In this document: positions 27,769-36,107 of the stretch, piece after piece
Position numbering within the stretch: position 1 is the stretch's first letter
How the letters are laid out: each line of letters opens with the position of its first letter
From: CAWKAV01 sp963847735
GTDB lineage: Bacteria > Desulfobacterota > Desulfuromonadia > Desulfuromonadales > BM103
Assembly: GCA_963847735.1 (NCBI GenBank)
Contig: CAWKAV010000007.1
Coordinates: 18,838 to 82,837, forward strand
DNA: 64,000 nt
Direction: 5' to 3'
Notes under the pieces: model-generated
Seen by the model: only the letters and a program-made list of their open reading frames with translations
Told to the model about the DNA's origin: nothing
Databases searched by the model: none
Made by a program: the position numbers and the translations under genes

Positions 27769-29103
27769 ATGAACCAGCCCTGGATCAAATACCTGCCGTC
27801 GTTCCTGCGCGCCAAGTTTGAAGGCCGTGCATACCTGCAGAACGTTGTCAGTAATACCGGTTGGCAGTTTGCCGATCATTTCGTGCGTATGGGCGTCGGC
27901 CTGGTGGTCGGAATCTGGCTGGCGAGGTATCTCGGCCCCGAGCAGTACGGTGTCTTCAGTTATGCCCTGGCGTTCGTCTCGCTTTTTTCCCCGCTGGCCT
28001 CTCTTGGTCTGGAAGACATTGCTGTACGTAACATTGTTCGTGACCCGGGATGCCGGGACGAAACCCTGGGGACTTCTCTCATCCTCACACTGACTGGCGG
28101 AGTGTTGGTCTTCCTGGCTGCGACCGGAGTCATCATGGCCCTGCGCCCTGATGACAGCCTGTCCCATTGGCTGGTCGGTGTCATCGCGTTGGCGAGCGTC
28201 TTCCAAGCCTTCACTGTGATCGAGTTCTGGTTTAATTCCCAGGTGCAGGCCAAAAACATTGTGTTTGCCCGGAATGGCGCTTTTCTCGTCTGTGCCGTGA
28301 TAAAGATCGCCCTGATCCTGGCCAACGCGCCGCTCATCGCCTTTGCCTGGGCGTACTCTCTGGAAATGGCGCTTTGCTCGGTCGGTCTGATTGCAGCCTA
28401 TAGCTTGAGAAAGAATCGCCTTCGGCAGTGGCGGGCCAGCTGCAAAAGGGCTAAAGAGCTGCTCAAGGACAGCTGGCCGCTCTTCTTCACCGGTATTGTC
28501 ACCATTGTCTACATGCGTATAGACCAGGTCATGCTTGGTGAAATGACAGGAAATGAGGAGGTCGGTATTTATTCGGTAGCCGTTCGCCTGGCAGAAATCT
28601 GGATGTTTATCCCGATGGCAATCTTCTGGTCCGTGTTCCCGGCCATCGTTGATGCCAGGGCGACCTCGGAAGACTTAATGTACGGGCGTTTGCAGCAGCT
28701 TTACAACCTGATGGTATTTTTGGCCTATGCGATCGCAATCCCGGTTACACTGCTCGCCGACTGGCTGGTCGGCACACTTTTTGGTGAGGCCTATGCCCGT
28801 GCCGGTGCAATGTTGGCAGTATTGATCTGGGCGAATGTTTTCTCCAGCCTTGAAATTGCGCGGAGCGCCTTCCTCTCGAGCATGAATTGGACGAGGTTGC
28901 TCTTTGTCACGGTCCTGCTCGGCGGGCTTATCAATATTTTCCTCAACTATCTGCTCATCCCCGATCTGGGCGGATACGGTGCGGTTATTGCAACATTGAT
29001 TGCCTACTGGTTCGCCGCACACGGATCATGTTTCCTGTTCAAGCCGCTGTTTCAGACAGGCAGCATGTTGACCAGGGCGATGCTCTATCCGAAGATCTGG
29101 TAG
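27769..29103 (+). CDS. wzx: Wzx-type lipid-linked oligosaccharide flippase
   Basis: 444 residues with 12-14 predicted membrane helices and the polysaccharide-synthase/MATE-like pattern. N-terminal 'NTGWQFADHFVRMGVGLVVG' and 'YLGPEQYGVFSYALAF' are typical of Wzx/RfbX flippases; a later 'MRIDQVMLGEMTGNEEVGIYSVAVRL' region (split here only by wording) and the tail 'SAFLSSMNWTRLLF' also fit. It would move an undecaprenyl-linked oligosaccharide to the periplasm, where the STT3-like enzyme could use it. A 227-base gap before it holds no convincing gene. Confidence 0.88.
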   Translation: MNQPWIKYLPSFLRAKFEGRAYLQNVVSNTGWQFADHFVRMGVGLVVGIWLARYLGPEQYGVFSYALAFVSLFSPLASLGLEDIAVRNIVRDPGCRDETLGTSLILTLTGGVLVFLAATGVIMALRPDDSLSHWLVGVIALASVFQAFTVIEFWFNSQVQAKNIVFARNGAFLVCAVIKIALILANAPLIAFAWAYSLEMALCSVGLIAAYSLRKNRLRQWRASCKRAKELLKDSWPLFFTGIVTIVYMRIDQVMLGEMTGNEEVGIYSVAVRLAEIWMFIPMAIFWSVFPAIVDARATSEDLMYGRLQQLYNLMVFLAYAIAIPVTLLADWLVGTLFGEAYARAGAMLAVLIWANVFSSLEIARSAFLSSMNWTRLLFVTVLLGGLINIFLNYLLIPDLGGYGAVIATLIAYWFAAHGSCFLFKPLFQTGSMLTRAMLYPKIW

Positions 29104-29171
29104 CTGCGGCCTGTTGAACGGATGGCCTGCTGGCCTTTGTTCGAACGATCACTTAATGACTGGCGGTTAAA

Positions 29172-30386
29172 ATGAAAAAATGTCTGATTTGCGACGCACC
29201 GATAGAAGCGTTCATCGATTTCGGCAAAATGCCCCTTGGCAACGGCTTCCTTGATCCCGGGCAGTTTGCCGATGAATACTTTTTCTCAATGCAGGTCGGG
29301 TTCTGTGCCGCCTGTGGGATGGTCCAGCTACTCGACCAACCTGACCGGGAACAGATGTTTCATGAGAACTATGCGTTCTTCTCCGGCACGTCCAGCTTTA
29401 TGGCAAGGCACTTTAAAGTGTTCGCCGACCATGTGATCAATGATTACCTTGGCGAAAACCCCTTTGTGGTGGAGATGGGGAGCAACGACGGGATCATGCT
29501 GCAGAATTTTGCCGTTGCCGGCATCCGCCACTTGGGGATTGAACCCTCCAAAAACGTGGCCCGGGTCGCCATGGAACGGGGGATCGATACGATGAGCGAA
29601 TTCTTTGACGCTGGCCTGGCCAGGCAGATCGTTGCCGAACACGGTCAGGCCGATGCCTTCCTGGCGGCCAACGTGATGTGCCACATCCCCTACCTGCACT
29701 CGATTGTCGAAGGGATCAAGGTTCTGCTCAAACCGGGCGGGGTGGTCATGTTTGAGGACCCGTACCTGGCCGATGTCATAGAGAAAACCTCGTACGACCA
29801 GATTTACGATGAGCACACTTTCCTGTTCTCGGTGACTTCCATCAGCAATATGTTCGAACGGTTTGACATGGAAGTCATTGACGTGCAACCGCAGTCAACC
29901 CATGGGGGTTCCATGCGCTACATCATCGCTCACAAGGGCGCCCGCCGCGTTTCTGCCAAGGTGGCCGCACGGCTTGGCAAAGAACGTGACCTCGGTTTGC
30001 ACTTGCCCGAAACCTATGCTCGATTCCGGCGCAACTGCGAAGATTCCCGCAGGACGCTGATGGCGCTGCTGCATGAACTGAAATCGCAGGGCAAGCGGGT
30101 GGTTGGCTACGGTGCGACATCCAAGAGCACGACCATCATCAATTATTGCGGGATTACCCGGGAACTGGTCGAGTTCATCAGTGACACCACTCCTGTCAAG
30201 CAGGGCAAATACTCCCCCGGCGGCCATCTCCCGGTTCGGCCTTATGGGGAATTCACGGCGGACTATCCCGATTATGCTCTTCTGTTCGCCTGGAACCATG
30301 CTCAGGAAATCATGGAGAAGGAAGGGGCTTTTCGCGGAGCCGGTGGTCAGTGGATTACCTATGTACCGAAGGTCAGTGTCATTTAA
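29172..30386 (+). CDS. Sugar C-methyltransferase (TylC3/NovU type)
   Basis: 404 residues. Three-part layout of nucleotide-deoxysugar C-methyltransferases: an N-terminal zinc-binding domain ('CLICDAPIEAFIDFGKMPLG', with the second pair 'CAACG'), a SAM-binding core ('VVEMGSNDGIMLQNF', 'HLGIEPSKNVA', 'LKPGGVVMFEDPYL') and a C-terminal Methyltransf_14 domain ('RVVGYGATSKSTTIINYCGI'). Such enzymes add a methyl branch to a 4-keto dTDP-sugar before epimerisation. The epimerase-like gene at 31564 and SDRs nearby fit a branched deoxysugar pathway. RmlA/RmlB, which make the precursor, are not in the window. Confidence 0.85.
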   Translation: MKKCLICDAPIEAFIDFGKMPLGNGFLDPGQFADEYFFSMQVGFCAACGMVQLLDQPDREQMFHENYAFFSGTSSFMARHFKVFADHVINDYLGENPFVVEMGSNDGIMLQNFAVAGIRHLGIEPSKNVARVAMERGIDTMSEFFDAGLARQIVAEHGQADAFLAANVMCHIPYLHSIVEGIKVLLKPGGVVMFEDPYLADVIEKTSYDQIYDEHTFLFSVTSISNMFERFDMEVIDVQPQSTHGGSMRYIIAHKGARRVSAKVAARLGKERDLGLHLPETYARFRRNCEDSRRTLMALLHELKSQGKRVVGYGATSKSTTIINYCGITRELVEFISDTTPVKQGKYSPGGHLPVRPYGEFTADYPDYALLFAWNHAQEIMEKEGAFRGAGGQWITYVPKVSVI

Positions 30387-30423
30387 GCTCGGGTTCAAGC
30401 CGCCGTTCAGGTGAAGCACATCC

Positions 30424-31551
30424 ATGTACAAAGATAGGTTCGACATCGATATCGACATCTGCGGCGCCTGCACCTTGCGCTGTCCTTCCTGTCCCCAGGG
30501 CAATGTCAAGGATTACCGCCTGCCGCAGGGCTTCATGGCCCCGGAACTTTTGCAACGGATTGTCACAAAGGCCCGGTCTGAATGCCGCAGGCCCAGTATC
30601 AGCCTGTTCAATTGGGCCGAACCCCTGCTTCATCCGCAGTTGCCTGAACTGGTCCGCATCGTACAGGATGCGGGACTACCGTGCCATCTGAGTTCCAACC
30701 TCGACATCCTTCCCGATGCAGATGCGCTGATGGCCGCCAATCCGGCCAGCCTGCGCATCTCAACTTCCGGTTTCAGTCAGGAAATCTATGGCAGGACGCA
30801 CCGGGGCGGGGATGTTGAGCGGGTCAAGCAGCACATGGCGGAGCTGGCAGAGGCAAAGCAGCGCAATCATGCCGACACCGATATTTTCGTGCAATACCAC
30901 CGTTACCGCCATAACCTGCATGACGAGCCCCTGCTGCGCGAGTTCGTGACCGGGTTGGGGTTCTATTTCCATGCGGTTTGGGCACTTTTTTTCCCCCTGG
31001 AGAAAGTTCTCGCCTATGCTGGGGAAGAGCTTGACGATTTCCCCCTGACTGAAGAGGACGTGTCCCTGATTGACAGCCTGGCCCTTCCACTCAAGCAGGC
31101 GTTGGTTGCGGCACGCAAGTACAGGAGCCGCCCCTGTTCTTTGCGGGAAGATGCAATCAGCCTCGATTTTCAGGGCAATGCAACTCTGTGCTGCGCTGTT
31201 TTTAATGCCGGGAAGTACACCTTGGCCAATTATCTGGAGAGGCCCCTATCGGAAATCCAGAAGCTCAGACGGAGCCATCCCTTGTGCGAGACCTGCATGC
31301 ACCAGGGTGCCCATGTTTTCATGACTTATGGCATCAAAGAGATGGACGAACTGGCGCTGGCAAATATCGCTCCGGAGGACATCGAGCTGCTTGACCTGCG
31401 CGGGCAGATTGCCTGGGAGCGCCGGCGGATGAGGTTGTCGAAGCTGTATGACCGGTTTTTCTCAGGGTTTTTTTCGGCCGGACAAAAAGCTGCACTGGTG
31501 AACGGGTTTTTCCGTATCCAGAGGGTTCTCGGCAAGTTGCGAAGAGAGTAA
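30424..31551 (+). CDS. Radical SAM/SPASM protein in the glycan locus
   Basis: 375 residues. The radical SAM cluster motif CxxxCxxC is at the N-terminus ('GACTLRCPSCPQGN'), followed by a TIM-barrel-like pattern ('SISLFNWAEPLLHPQLPEL', 'CHLSSNL', 'LRISTSGFSQEIYGRTHRGG'). The C-terminal half has SPASM-type cysteines ('RPCSLREDAISLDFQGNATLCC', split by the barrel end, then 'LCETCMHQG'). It should cleave SAM to a 5'-deoxyadenosyl radical at an Fe4S4 centre; the substrate is unknown. Its place between a sugar C-methyltransferase and an epimerase suggests sugar or glycopeptide chemistry rather than peptide maturation, but this is inference. Confidence 0.8.
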   Translation: MYKDRFDIDIDICGACTLRCPSCPQGNVKDYRLPQGFMAPELLQRIVTKARSECRRPSISLFNWAEPLLHPQLPELVRIVQDAGLPCHLSSNLDILPDADALMAANPASLRISTSGFSQEIYGRTHRGGDVERVKQHMAELAEAKQRNHADTDIFVQYHRYRHNLHDEPLLREFVTGLGFYFHAVWALFFPLEKVLAYAGEELDDFPLTEEDVSLIDSLALPLKQALVAARKYRSRPCSLREDAISLDFQGNATLCCAVFNAGKYTLANYLERPLSEIQKLRRSHPLCETCMHQGAHVFMTYGIKEMDELALANIAPEDIELLDLRGQIAWERRRMRLSKLYDRFFSGFFSAGQKAALVNGFFRIQRVLGKLRRE

Positions 31552-31563
31552 GGCAAAAGGTGA

Positions 31564-32025
31564 ATGCTCATGATTGACGGAATCGTCTTCAAGGATCTGA
31601 CAACGCATCTTGATCAACGCGGGTTTTTCCGTGAAGTCATCCGTTCCGGCGACGATTTTTTCGCGGACGGGTTTGGCCAGTGGAGCCATTCCCTGATGTT
31701 TGACGGAGTGATCAAGGCCTGGCACCTCCACCAGGTGCAGACCGATTGGTGGTACATTGTCAGTGGCTCCCTGCGGGTCGGCCTCTGTGATCGACGCCCT
31801 GATTCCCGGACATTTGGCCAGACCATGGACTTTCTCATGGGCGACCATCAGCCGGCGAAAGTGCTCAAAATCCCGCCCGGGATCGCGCATGGCTGCAAAG
31901 TTGTGCAGGGGCCGGTCAACCTGCTGTACGTGACGTCCCATGAGTACGACACGGCAGATGAGCTTCGGATCGCCCATGACGACCCGGAAATTGGTTTCGA
32001 CTGGCTGAAACCGGATATCAGGTAA
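31564..32025 (+). CDS. dTDP-4-dehydrorhamnose 3,5-epimerase-like protein
   Basis: 153 residues, short for RmlC (about 180). The cupin pattern is visible: 'DQRGFFREVIRSGDDFF', 'GVIKAWHLHQVQTDWWYIVSG', 'VLKIPPGIAHGCKVVQGPV', 'EYDTADELRI'. The catalytic His of RmlC corresponds to the H in 'AWHLHQ'. It starts 12 bases after the radical SAM gene and ends just before an SDR gene, so the three form a unit. It probably epimerises a 4-keto sugar nucleotide or isomerises it; the exact product cannot be read from sequence. Confidence 0.8.
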   Translation: MLMIDGIVFKDLTTHLDQRGFFREVIRSGDDFFADGFGQWSHSLMFDGVIKAWHLHQVQTDWWYIVSGSLRVGLCDRRPDSRTFGQTMDFLMGDHQPAKVLKIPPGIAHGCKVVQGPVNLLYVTSHEYDTADELRIAHDDPEIGFDWLKPDIR

Positions 32026-32031
32026 GTCACG

Positions 32032-33018
32032 ATGGAACATTCGAGCACGATATCGCAATTCTTCCGAGGTAAGCAGATTTTGATTACCGGTGGCGGCGGC
32101 TACCTGGCTTCCGGCCTGATCGCTTTGCTCAAAGACAGCGGCTGCAGCATCTCCCGGCTGGTCAGATCGATTCCGGAGAACGAGGCGCCCGCTGATTCCC
32201 CTCATGTCATGGACGTGACCGGTGATGTCTGCGATCCGGACCTTTGGGCGCGGGTCCTGGAAGGGCTTGACGTGGTGTTTCATTTTGCCGCCCAGACCAG
32301 CACCTACGTCGCCAATGCCGATCCGCTTGCAGATCAGACGGTTAACGTTATGCCGATGCTGCGGCTCGTCGAGGCCTGCCGCCGCCGCAATGCAAGGATA
32401 AAGATTTGTTTCGCCAGCACAGCGACGATCGCCGGCGTCCCGGAGAAGTGGCCGGTTGACGAGAGCTTCCCCGATCATCCGCTGACGGCCTACGACCTGC
32501 ATAAACAGATGGCTGAGCAGTATCTGAAGTGGTATGCGGAGCAAGGGTGGGTGCATGGTGTGACCTTGCGATTGCCGAATATATACGGGCCCGGACCGCG
32601 CAGCAAGCGCAGCGATCGCGGCATCCTCAACCAGATGATACATCGTGCCCTGGACGGCGACCCATTGACCGTTTATGGGACCGGGGCGTGCCTTCGGGAC
32701 TACCTTTACATCGAAGACGCTGCACGGGCTTTTCTTGCCGCAGCCGCGCACTGCGAAGCCCTGAGCGGGCAACATTTCTTTATCGGGAGCGGGGTGGGGT
32801 ACAGTATCGCTTCGGCATTGAAGATGGTTGCCGAGCGGGCCGCGGTCCGGACCGGAAAAGTTGTCGAGGTGCAAAGCGTCGTCCCTCCCGAGGACTTGTC
32901 CCCTGTTGAAGAGCGGAATTTCGTGGCCGACTCGCGATTGTTCCGCGAGGCGACCGGCTGGCAGCCGTACTTTTCTCTGCAAGAGGGAATTGACCAAACC
33001 ATGGAGGAATTGTTGTGA
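32032..33018 (+). CDS. NAD-dependent sugar epimerase/dehydratase (extended SDR), first of pair
   Basis: 328 residues. Rossmann signature 'ILITGGGGYLASGLIALL', 'VVFHFAAQTS', catalytic 'YDLHK' (Y-x3-K), 'LPNIYGPGPRSKRSDRGILN' and 'RDYLYIEDAARAF' mark a nucleotide-sugar epimerase/dehydratase. Its stop overlaps the start of the next SDR gene by four bases. It acts in the cytoplasm on a nucleotide sugar; substrate unknown. Confidence 0.85.
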   Translation: MEHSSTISQFFRGKQILITGGGGYLASGLIALLKDSGCSISRLVRSIPENEAPADSPHVMDVTGDVCDPDLWARVLEGLDVVFHFAAQTSTYVANADPLADQTVNVMPMLRLVEACRRRNARIKICFASTATIAGVPEKWPVDESFPDHPLTAYDLHKQMAEQYLKWYAEQGWVHGVTLRLPNIYGPGPRSKRSDRGILNQMIHRALDGDPLTVYGTGACLRDYLYIEDAARAFLAAAAHCEALSGQHFFIGSGVGYSIASALKMVAERAAVRTGKVVEVQSVVPPEDLSPVEERNFVADSRLFREATGWQPYFSLQEGIDQTMEELL

Positions 33019-33956
33019 ACATATTGATTATTGGCGGGGCGGGATTTCTTGGCGTCAATCTGGTGCGGCGTTGTTTGCGAGAGCCCAATGTCAAGGTGAC
33101 GGTGATGGACTCCCTTGACCCTCACCTGCACGCCACCACCATGAACCTGCAGGATATCTGGTCACAGATTCGTTTCGTTCGTGGCGATATGCGCGATGAA
33201 ACCTTGCTGGCGGAGATCGTCCAGGGGCAGGACATTATTTTCAACTGTGCCGCGCAGACCTCTCACCCCCTATCGATTCAATATCCCCTCCTCGACGCTG
33301 AAATCAACTGCATGGGCAACCTCAAGTTGTTGGAGAGTTTGCGCCTGCTGAACAGCCAAGCCCGGATTGTCTACACATCGAGCAGTACCGTCATCGGCAG
33401 GGCCCAGACTGCAATAGTCGATGAGACCCACGGCGAGCGGCCCATGGAGATTTATTCGGCCAACAAGGGCGTGGCCGAGAAATACTACCGGATCTACCAT
33501 ACCATTCATGACCTGAATACCGTGGTTTTGCGTTTTGCCAACCTGTACGGGCCCTATGGTAAAGGTTTTCCGGAGTTCGGCTTTATCAATTATTTCATCC
33601 ACCAGGCCCAGGCCGATGAAGAGATCAGGATTTTCGGCAGCGGCGACCAGTCACGCAACGTCCTGTATGCCGATGATGCGACAGAAATCCTCTGGCTCGC
33701 CGCCAGGGAACCGCGACTGCTCGGAGAAAGCTGGTTCGCAACCGGCGATCAGCACCTGACTGTCAGGGAAATCGCAGAGACCATTGTGCGGGTCTTTGCG
33801 AGCGGGCGTGTTACCCACGTAGACTGGCCTGAAGAACGCAAGCGCATCGAAATCGATCATGTCCAATTCTCTTCCCAGCGATTGCGTTCGATCGTGGACT
33901 GGATACCAAAGGTGGGATTCGAGGAAGGGTTGCAGAGGATCATGAAATCGGCTTAG
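33015..33956 (+). CDS. NAD-dependent sugar epimerase/dehydratase (extended SDR), second of pair
   Basis: 313 residues from a GTG at 33015 that overlaps the previous TGA (coupled translation). Features: 'ILIIGGAGFLGVNLVRR', 'FNCAAQTSHPLSIQYP', catalytic 'YSANK', 'FANLYGPYGKG' and 'RNVLYADDATEIL'. This pattern is close to CDP-tyvelose/paratose epimerase-like SDRs, but that assignment is tentative. Two adjoining SDRs of different sequence probably carry out successive steps. Confidence 0.85.
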   Translation: MNILIIGGAGFLGVNLVRRCLREPNVKVTVMDSLDPHLHATTMNLQDIWSQIRFVRGDMRDETLLAEIVQGQDIIFNCAAQTSHPLSIQYPLLDAEINCMGNLKLLESLRLLNSQARIVYTSSSTVIGRAQTAIVDETHGERPMEIYSANKGVAEKYYRIYHTIHDLNTVVLRFANLYGPYGKGFPEFGFINYFIHQAQADEEIRIFGSGDQSRNVLYADDATEILWLAAREPRLLGESWFATGDQHLTVREIAETIVRVFASGRVTHVDWPEERKRIEIDHVQFSSQRLRSIVDWIPKVGFEEGLQRIMKSA

Positions 33957-34034
33957 ACATTTACAAACGCATACCTGGGGTGGCGATGTTATGCTTCTCA
34001 ATAGTGAACGTAGATTTTTCCAAAGAATGCAACC

Positions 34035-34994
34035 ATGGCAGCTGTGACTGATCGTAAAAAAGTTGTGATCACCGGCGCCCTCGGCCATATCGGTTCGAGG
34101 TTAATCCGCTTGTTGCCCGACTCTTTTCCGGATGCGGAGATCGTCCTCGTCGACGATCTCTCCGCCCAACGCTACCCCTCGCTGTTCAACCTGCCGGCAC
34201 GCGGGCGCTACCGTTTCGTTGAGGCCGATGTGCTGAAGGCTGACCTGGACGGGTTTTTCTGCGGCGCCGGTGCGGTCGTACACCTTGCCGCAATCACCAA
34301 TGCCGCCGGCAGCTTCGAGAACGCCTCCCAGGTGGAGGAGGTCAATTTCGTCGGCACCGAAAGGGTCGCTCGCGCCTGTCTGCGGGTTGATGCGCCACTC
34401 CTTTTCCTCTCAACGACGAGTGTCTATGGAACGCAGTCAGAGGTCGTCGATGAGACCTGTGGTGAGTCAGGATTACAGCCACAGAGTCCATACGCGGAAT
34501 CCAAGCTGCGGGCCGAGCAGCTGCTGAAGGCTCTCGGGCAGCAAGAAGGGCTGCGTTTCGTGACCGGCCGGTTCGGCACGATCTTCGGCGCTTCCCCGGG
34601 TATGCGTTTTCATACGGCGGTGAACAAATTTATCTGGCAGGCCTGCCTGGGGATACCGCTGACGGTCTGGCGTTCGGCACTCGATCAGCGACGCCCTTAC
34701 CTCGACCTGCACGACGCCGTTCGCGCCATCGAGTTCATCATCGCCCGCGACCTGTTTGACGGCGAGATTTACAATGTCCTGACTGTGAATGCGACGGTGC
34801 GCGAGATCGTCGCGGCGATCAGGGAGTGTGTGCCGGACCTCGTTGTCAGCGAGGTCGATGCCCGGATCATGAACCAGCTTTCCTACACCGTTGCCTGCGA
34901 TAAATTCACCGCTCTCGGCTTCGCGTTCTCCGGAGATTTGAGGCAGCGGGTGGCCGAATCGGTGGCCCTGCTCAAACAGGTGCGCCAATGGTAG
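34035..34994 (+). CDS. NAD-dependent sugar epimerase/dehydratase (third SDR)
   Basis: 319 residues. 'VVITGALGHIGSRLIRLL', 'VVHLAAITNAAGSFENA', 'LFLSTTSVYG', catalytic 'YAESK', 'GTIFGASPGMRFHTAVNKF' and 'RPYLDLHDAVRAIEF' identify an extended SDR of the UDP-glucose 4-epimerase-like group. The stop overlaps the GT2 gene that follows. No strong ribosome site precedes ATG 34035, and a 78-base gap separates it from the SDR pair. Confidence 0.85.
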   Translation: MAAVTDRKKVVITGALGHIGSRLIRLLPDSFPDAEIVLVDDLSAQRYPSLFNLPARGRYRFVEADVLKADLDGFFCGAGAVVHLAAITNAAGSFENASQVEEVNFVGTERVARACLRVDAPLLFLSTTSVYGTQSEVVDETCGESGLQPQSPYAESKLRAEQLLKALGQQEGLRFVTGRFGTIFGASPGMRFHTAVNKFIWQACLGIPLTVWRSALDQRRPYLDLHDAVRAIEFIIARDLFDGEIYNVLTVNATVREIVAAIRECVPDLVVSEVDARIMNQLSYTVACDKFTALGFAFSGDLRQRVAESVALLKQVRQW

Positions 34995-36055
34995 CCGGCG
35001 AGAGCGATCTCCGGCCGTTTTTCAGCATAGGAGTTACGACCTACAATCGCCATGACCTGTTGCGACAGACCCTGGATTCAATCCTCGCGCAAACGTTTAC
35101 CGATTTCGAAGTGATTGTCGGCAATGACTACACCGAAGAGTCTCTGAGCGGAGAAACGTTCGGCATCGACGACCCGCGTATCCGGTTCGTCAACCACCCC
35201 GAGAATCTTCGTGAAGTAGGCAACATGAACGCTCTGCTCGAGATGTCGACCGGCCGCTACTTTACCTGGTTGTTTGACGATGACCTGTACGAGCCTTCTT
35301 TTCTCCAGGTTGCTTTCGGGACTCTTCGGGCCGCCGGATACCCCTCGGCCTTTTTCTGCTCCTACAAAATTGCTTCCTCGACAGAGCTATCCCGGTCCCC
35401 GGAGCTGAAGGCCGGGCCCGCCATTCAATTGACCGGCAAGGAGTTCCTGCGCTGGTACTCGGTGTATCACGCCAGACTGTTCCCAACCTTCGGTGTGTTT
35501 GATAGAATCGAGCTCATGAGCAGGATCGGCGGCTACGAAGAGTTGTGCGAGGGTCCCATCGCCCTCTACAGCGAGTACCTGTTCCTCGCAGGTTGCGGGC
35601 AGCTGGAACGGATCGTCTTTGTCGATGCCCCCCTATACCTGTACCGTCTGCACGAGGGGTCCTACTCGGAGACCAATACGTTCCTGGAGCAGTATACGAT
35701 CGCTGGACGAAACCTGATCAGCCGCAGCCGCGAGGTCCTGACAAAAGGGGCTCTGGCCAGCGACTTTCCGGTCAACCTGCTGAAGGTCTGCAGCCTGCAC
35801 CTGATCGAGTTCGCCCACAAGTTGGGCAGCCACGTGCGTTATCTCCCCGCAGAGGCGCGCAACGACTTTGGTGTCAAGGCGGCCTGCCGGATGATAGCAT
35901 GGCATTGGCGGGAGTCCGCCGGGGTCTGGAAGCAATACCTCAGCCTGGGAGGGGACAAAGGGATTCGCAGCCGGTTCGAATTCCTGAAAGTCCGGCTGTT
36001 CTGCAACTACCGGATCCTCAGCCATTATTTTCACTACTTCATTAAAAGGGCATGA
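34988..36055 (+). CDS. Family 2 glycosyltransferase
   Basis: 355 residues. GT-A fold pattern: 'FFSIGVTTYNRHDLLRQTLD', 'DFEVIVGND', 'NLREVGNMNALLE' and the metal-binding 'FDDDLYEPSF'. It overlaps the SDR gene by seven bases. A basic C-terminal region may contact the membrane. It adds one sugar to a lipid-linked glycan on the cytoplasmic side; donor and acceptor unknown. Confidence 0.85.
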   Translation: MVAGESDLRPFFSIGVTTYNRHDLLRQTLDSILAQTFTDFEVIVGNDYTEESLSGETFGIDDPRIRFVNHPENLREVGNMNALLEMSTGRYFTWLFDDDLYEPSFLQVAFGTLRAAGYPSAFFCSYKIASSTELSRSPELKAGPAIQLTGKEFLRWYSVYHARLFPTFGVFDRIELMSRIGGYEELCEGPIALYSEYLFLAGCGQLERIVFVDAPLYLYRLHEGSYSETNTFLEQYTIAGRNLISRSREVLTKGALASDFPVNLLKVCSLHLIEFAHKLGSHVRYLPAEARNDFGVKAACRMIAWHWRESAGVWKQYLSLGGDKGIRSRFEFLKVRLFCNYRILSHYFHYFIKRA

Positions 36056-36107
36056 CGGTGAACAATGATGCTCGAACCAGGACGACAGATCCCGGACAGG
36101 CGCCCCG

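Noticed and set aside
29103..29171. GGCC hairpin between the flippase and C-methyltransferase genes
   Set aside because: Only a four-base core stem and a short T stretch; not distinguishable from chance.
31462..32997. 511-codon antisense ORF opposite the epimerase and SDR genes
   Set aside because: The sense strand carries two clear enzymes with catalytic motifs; the antisense frame has no domain pattern or start signal.
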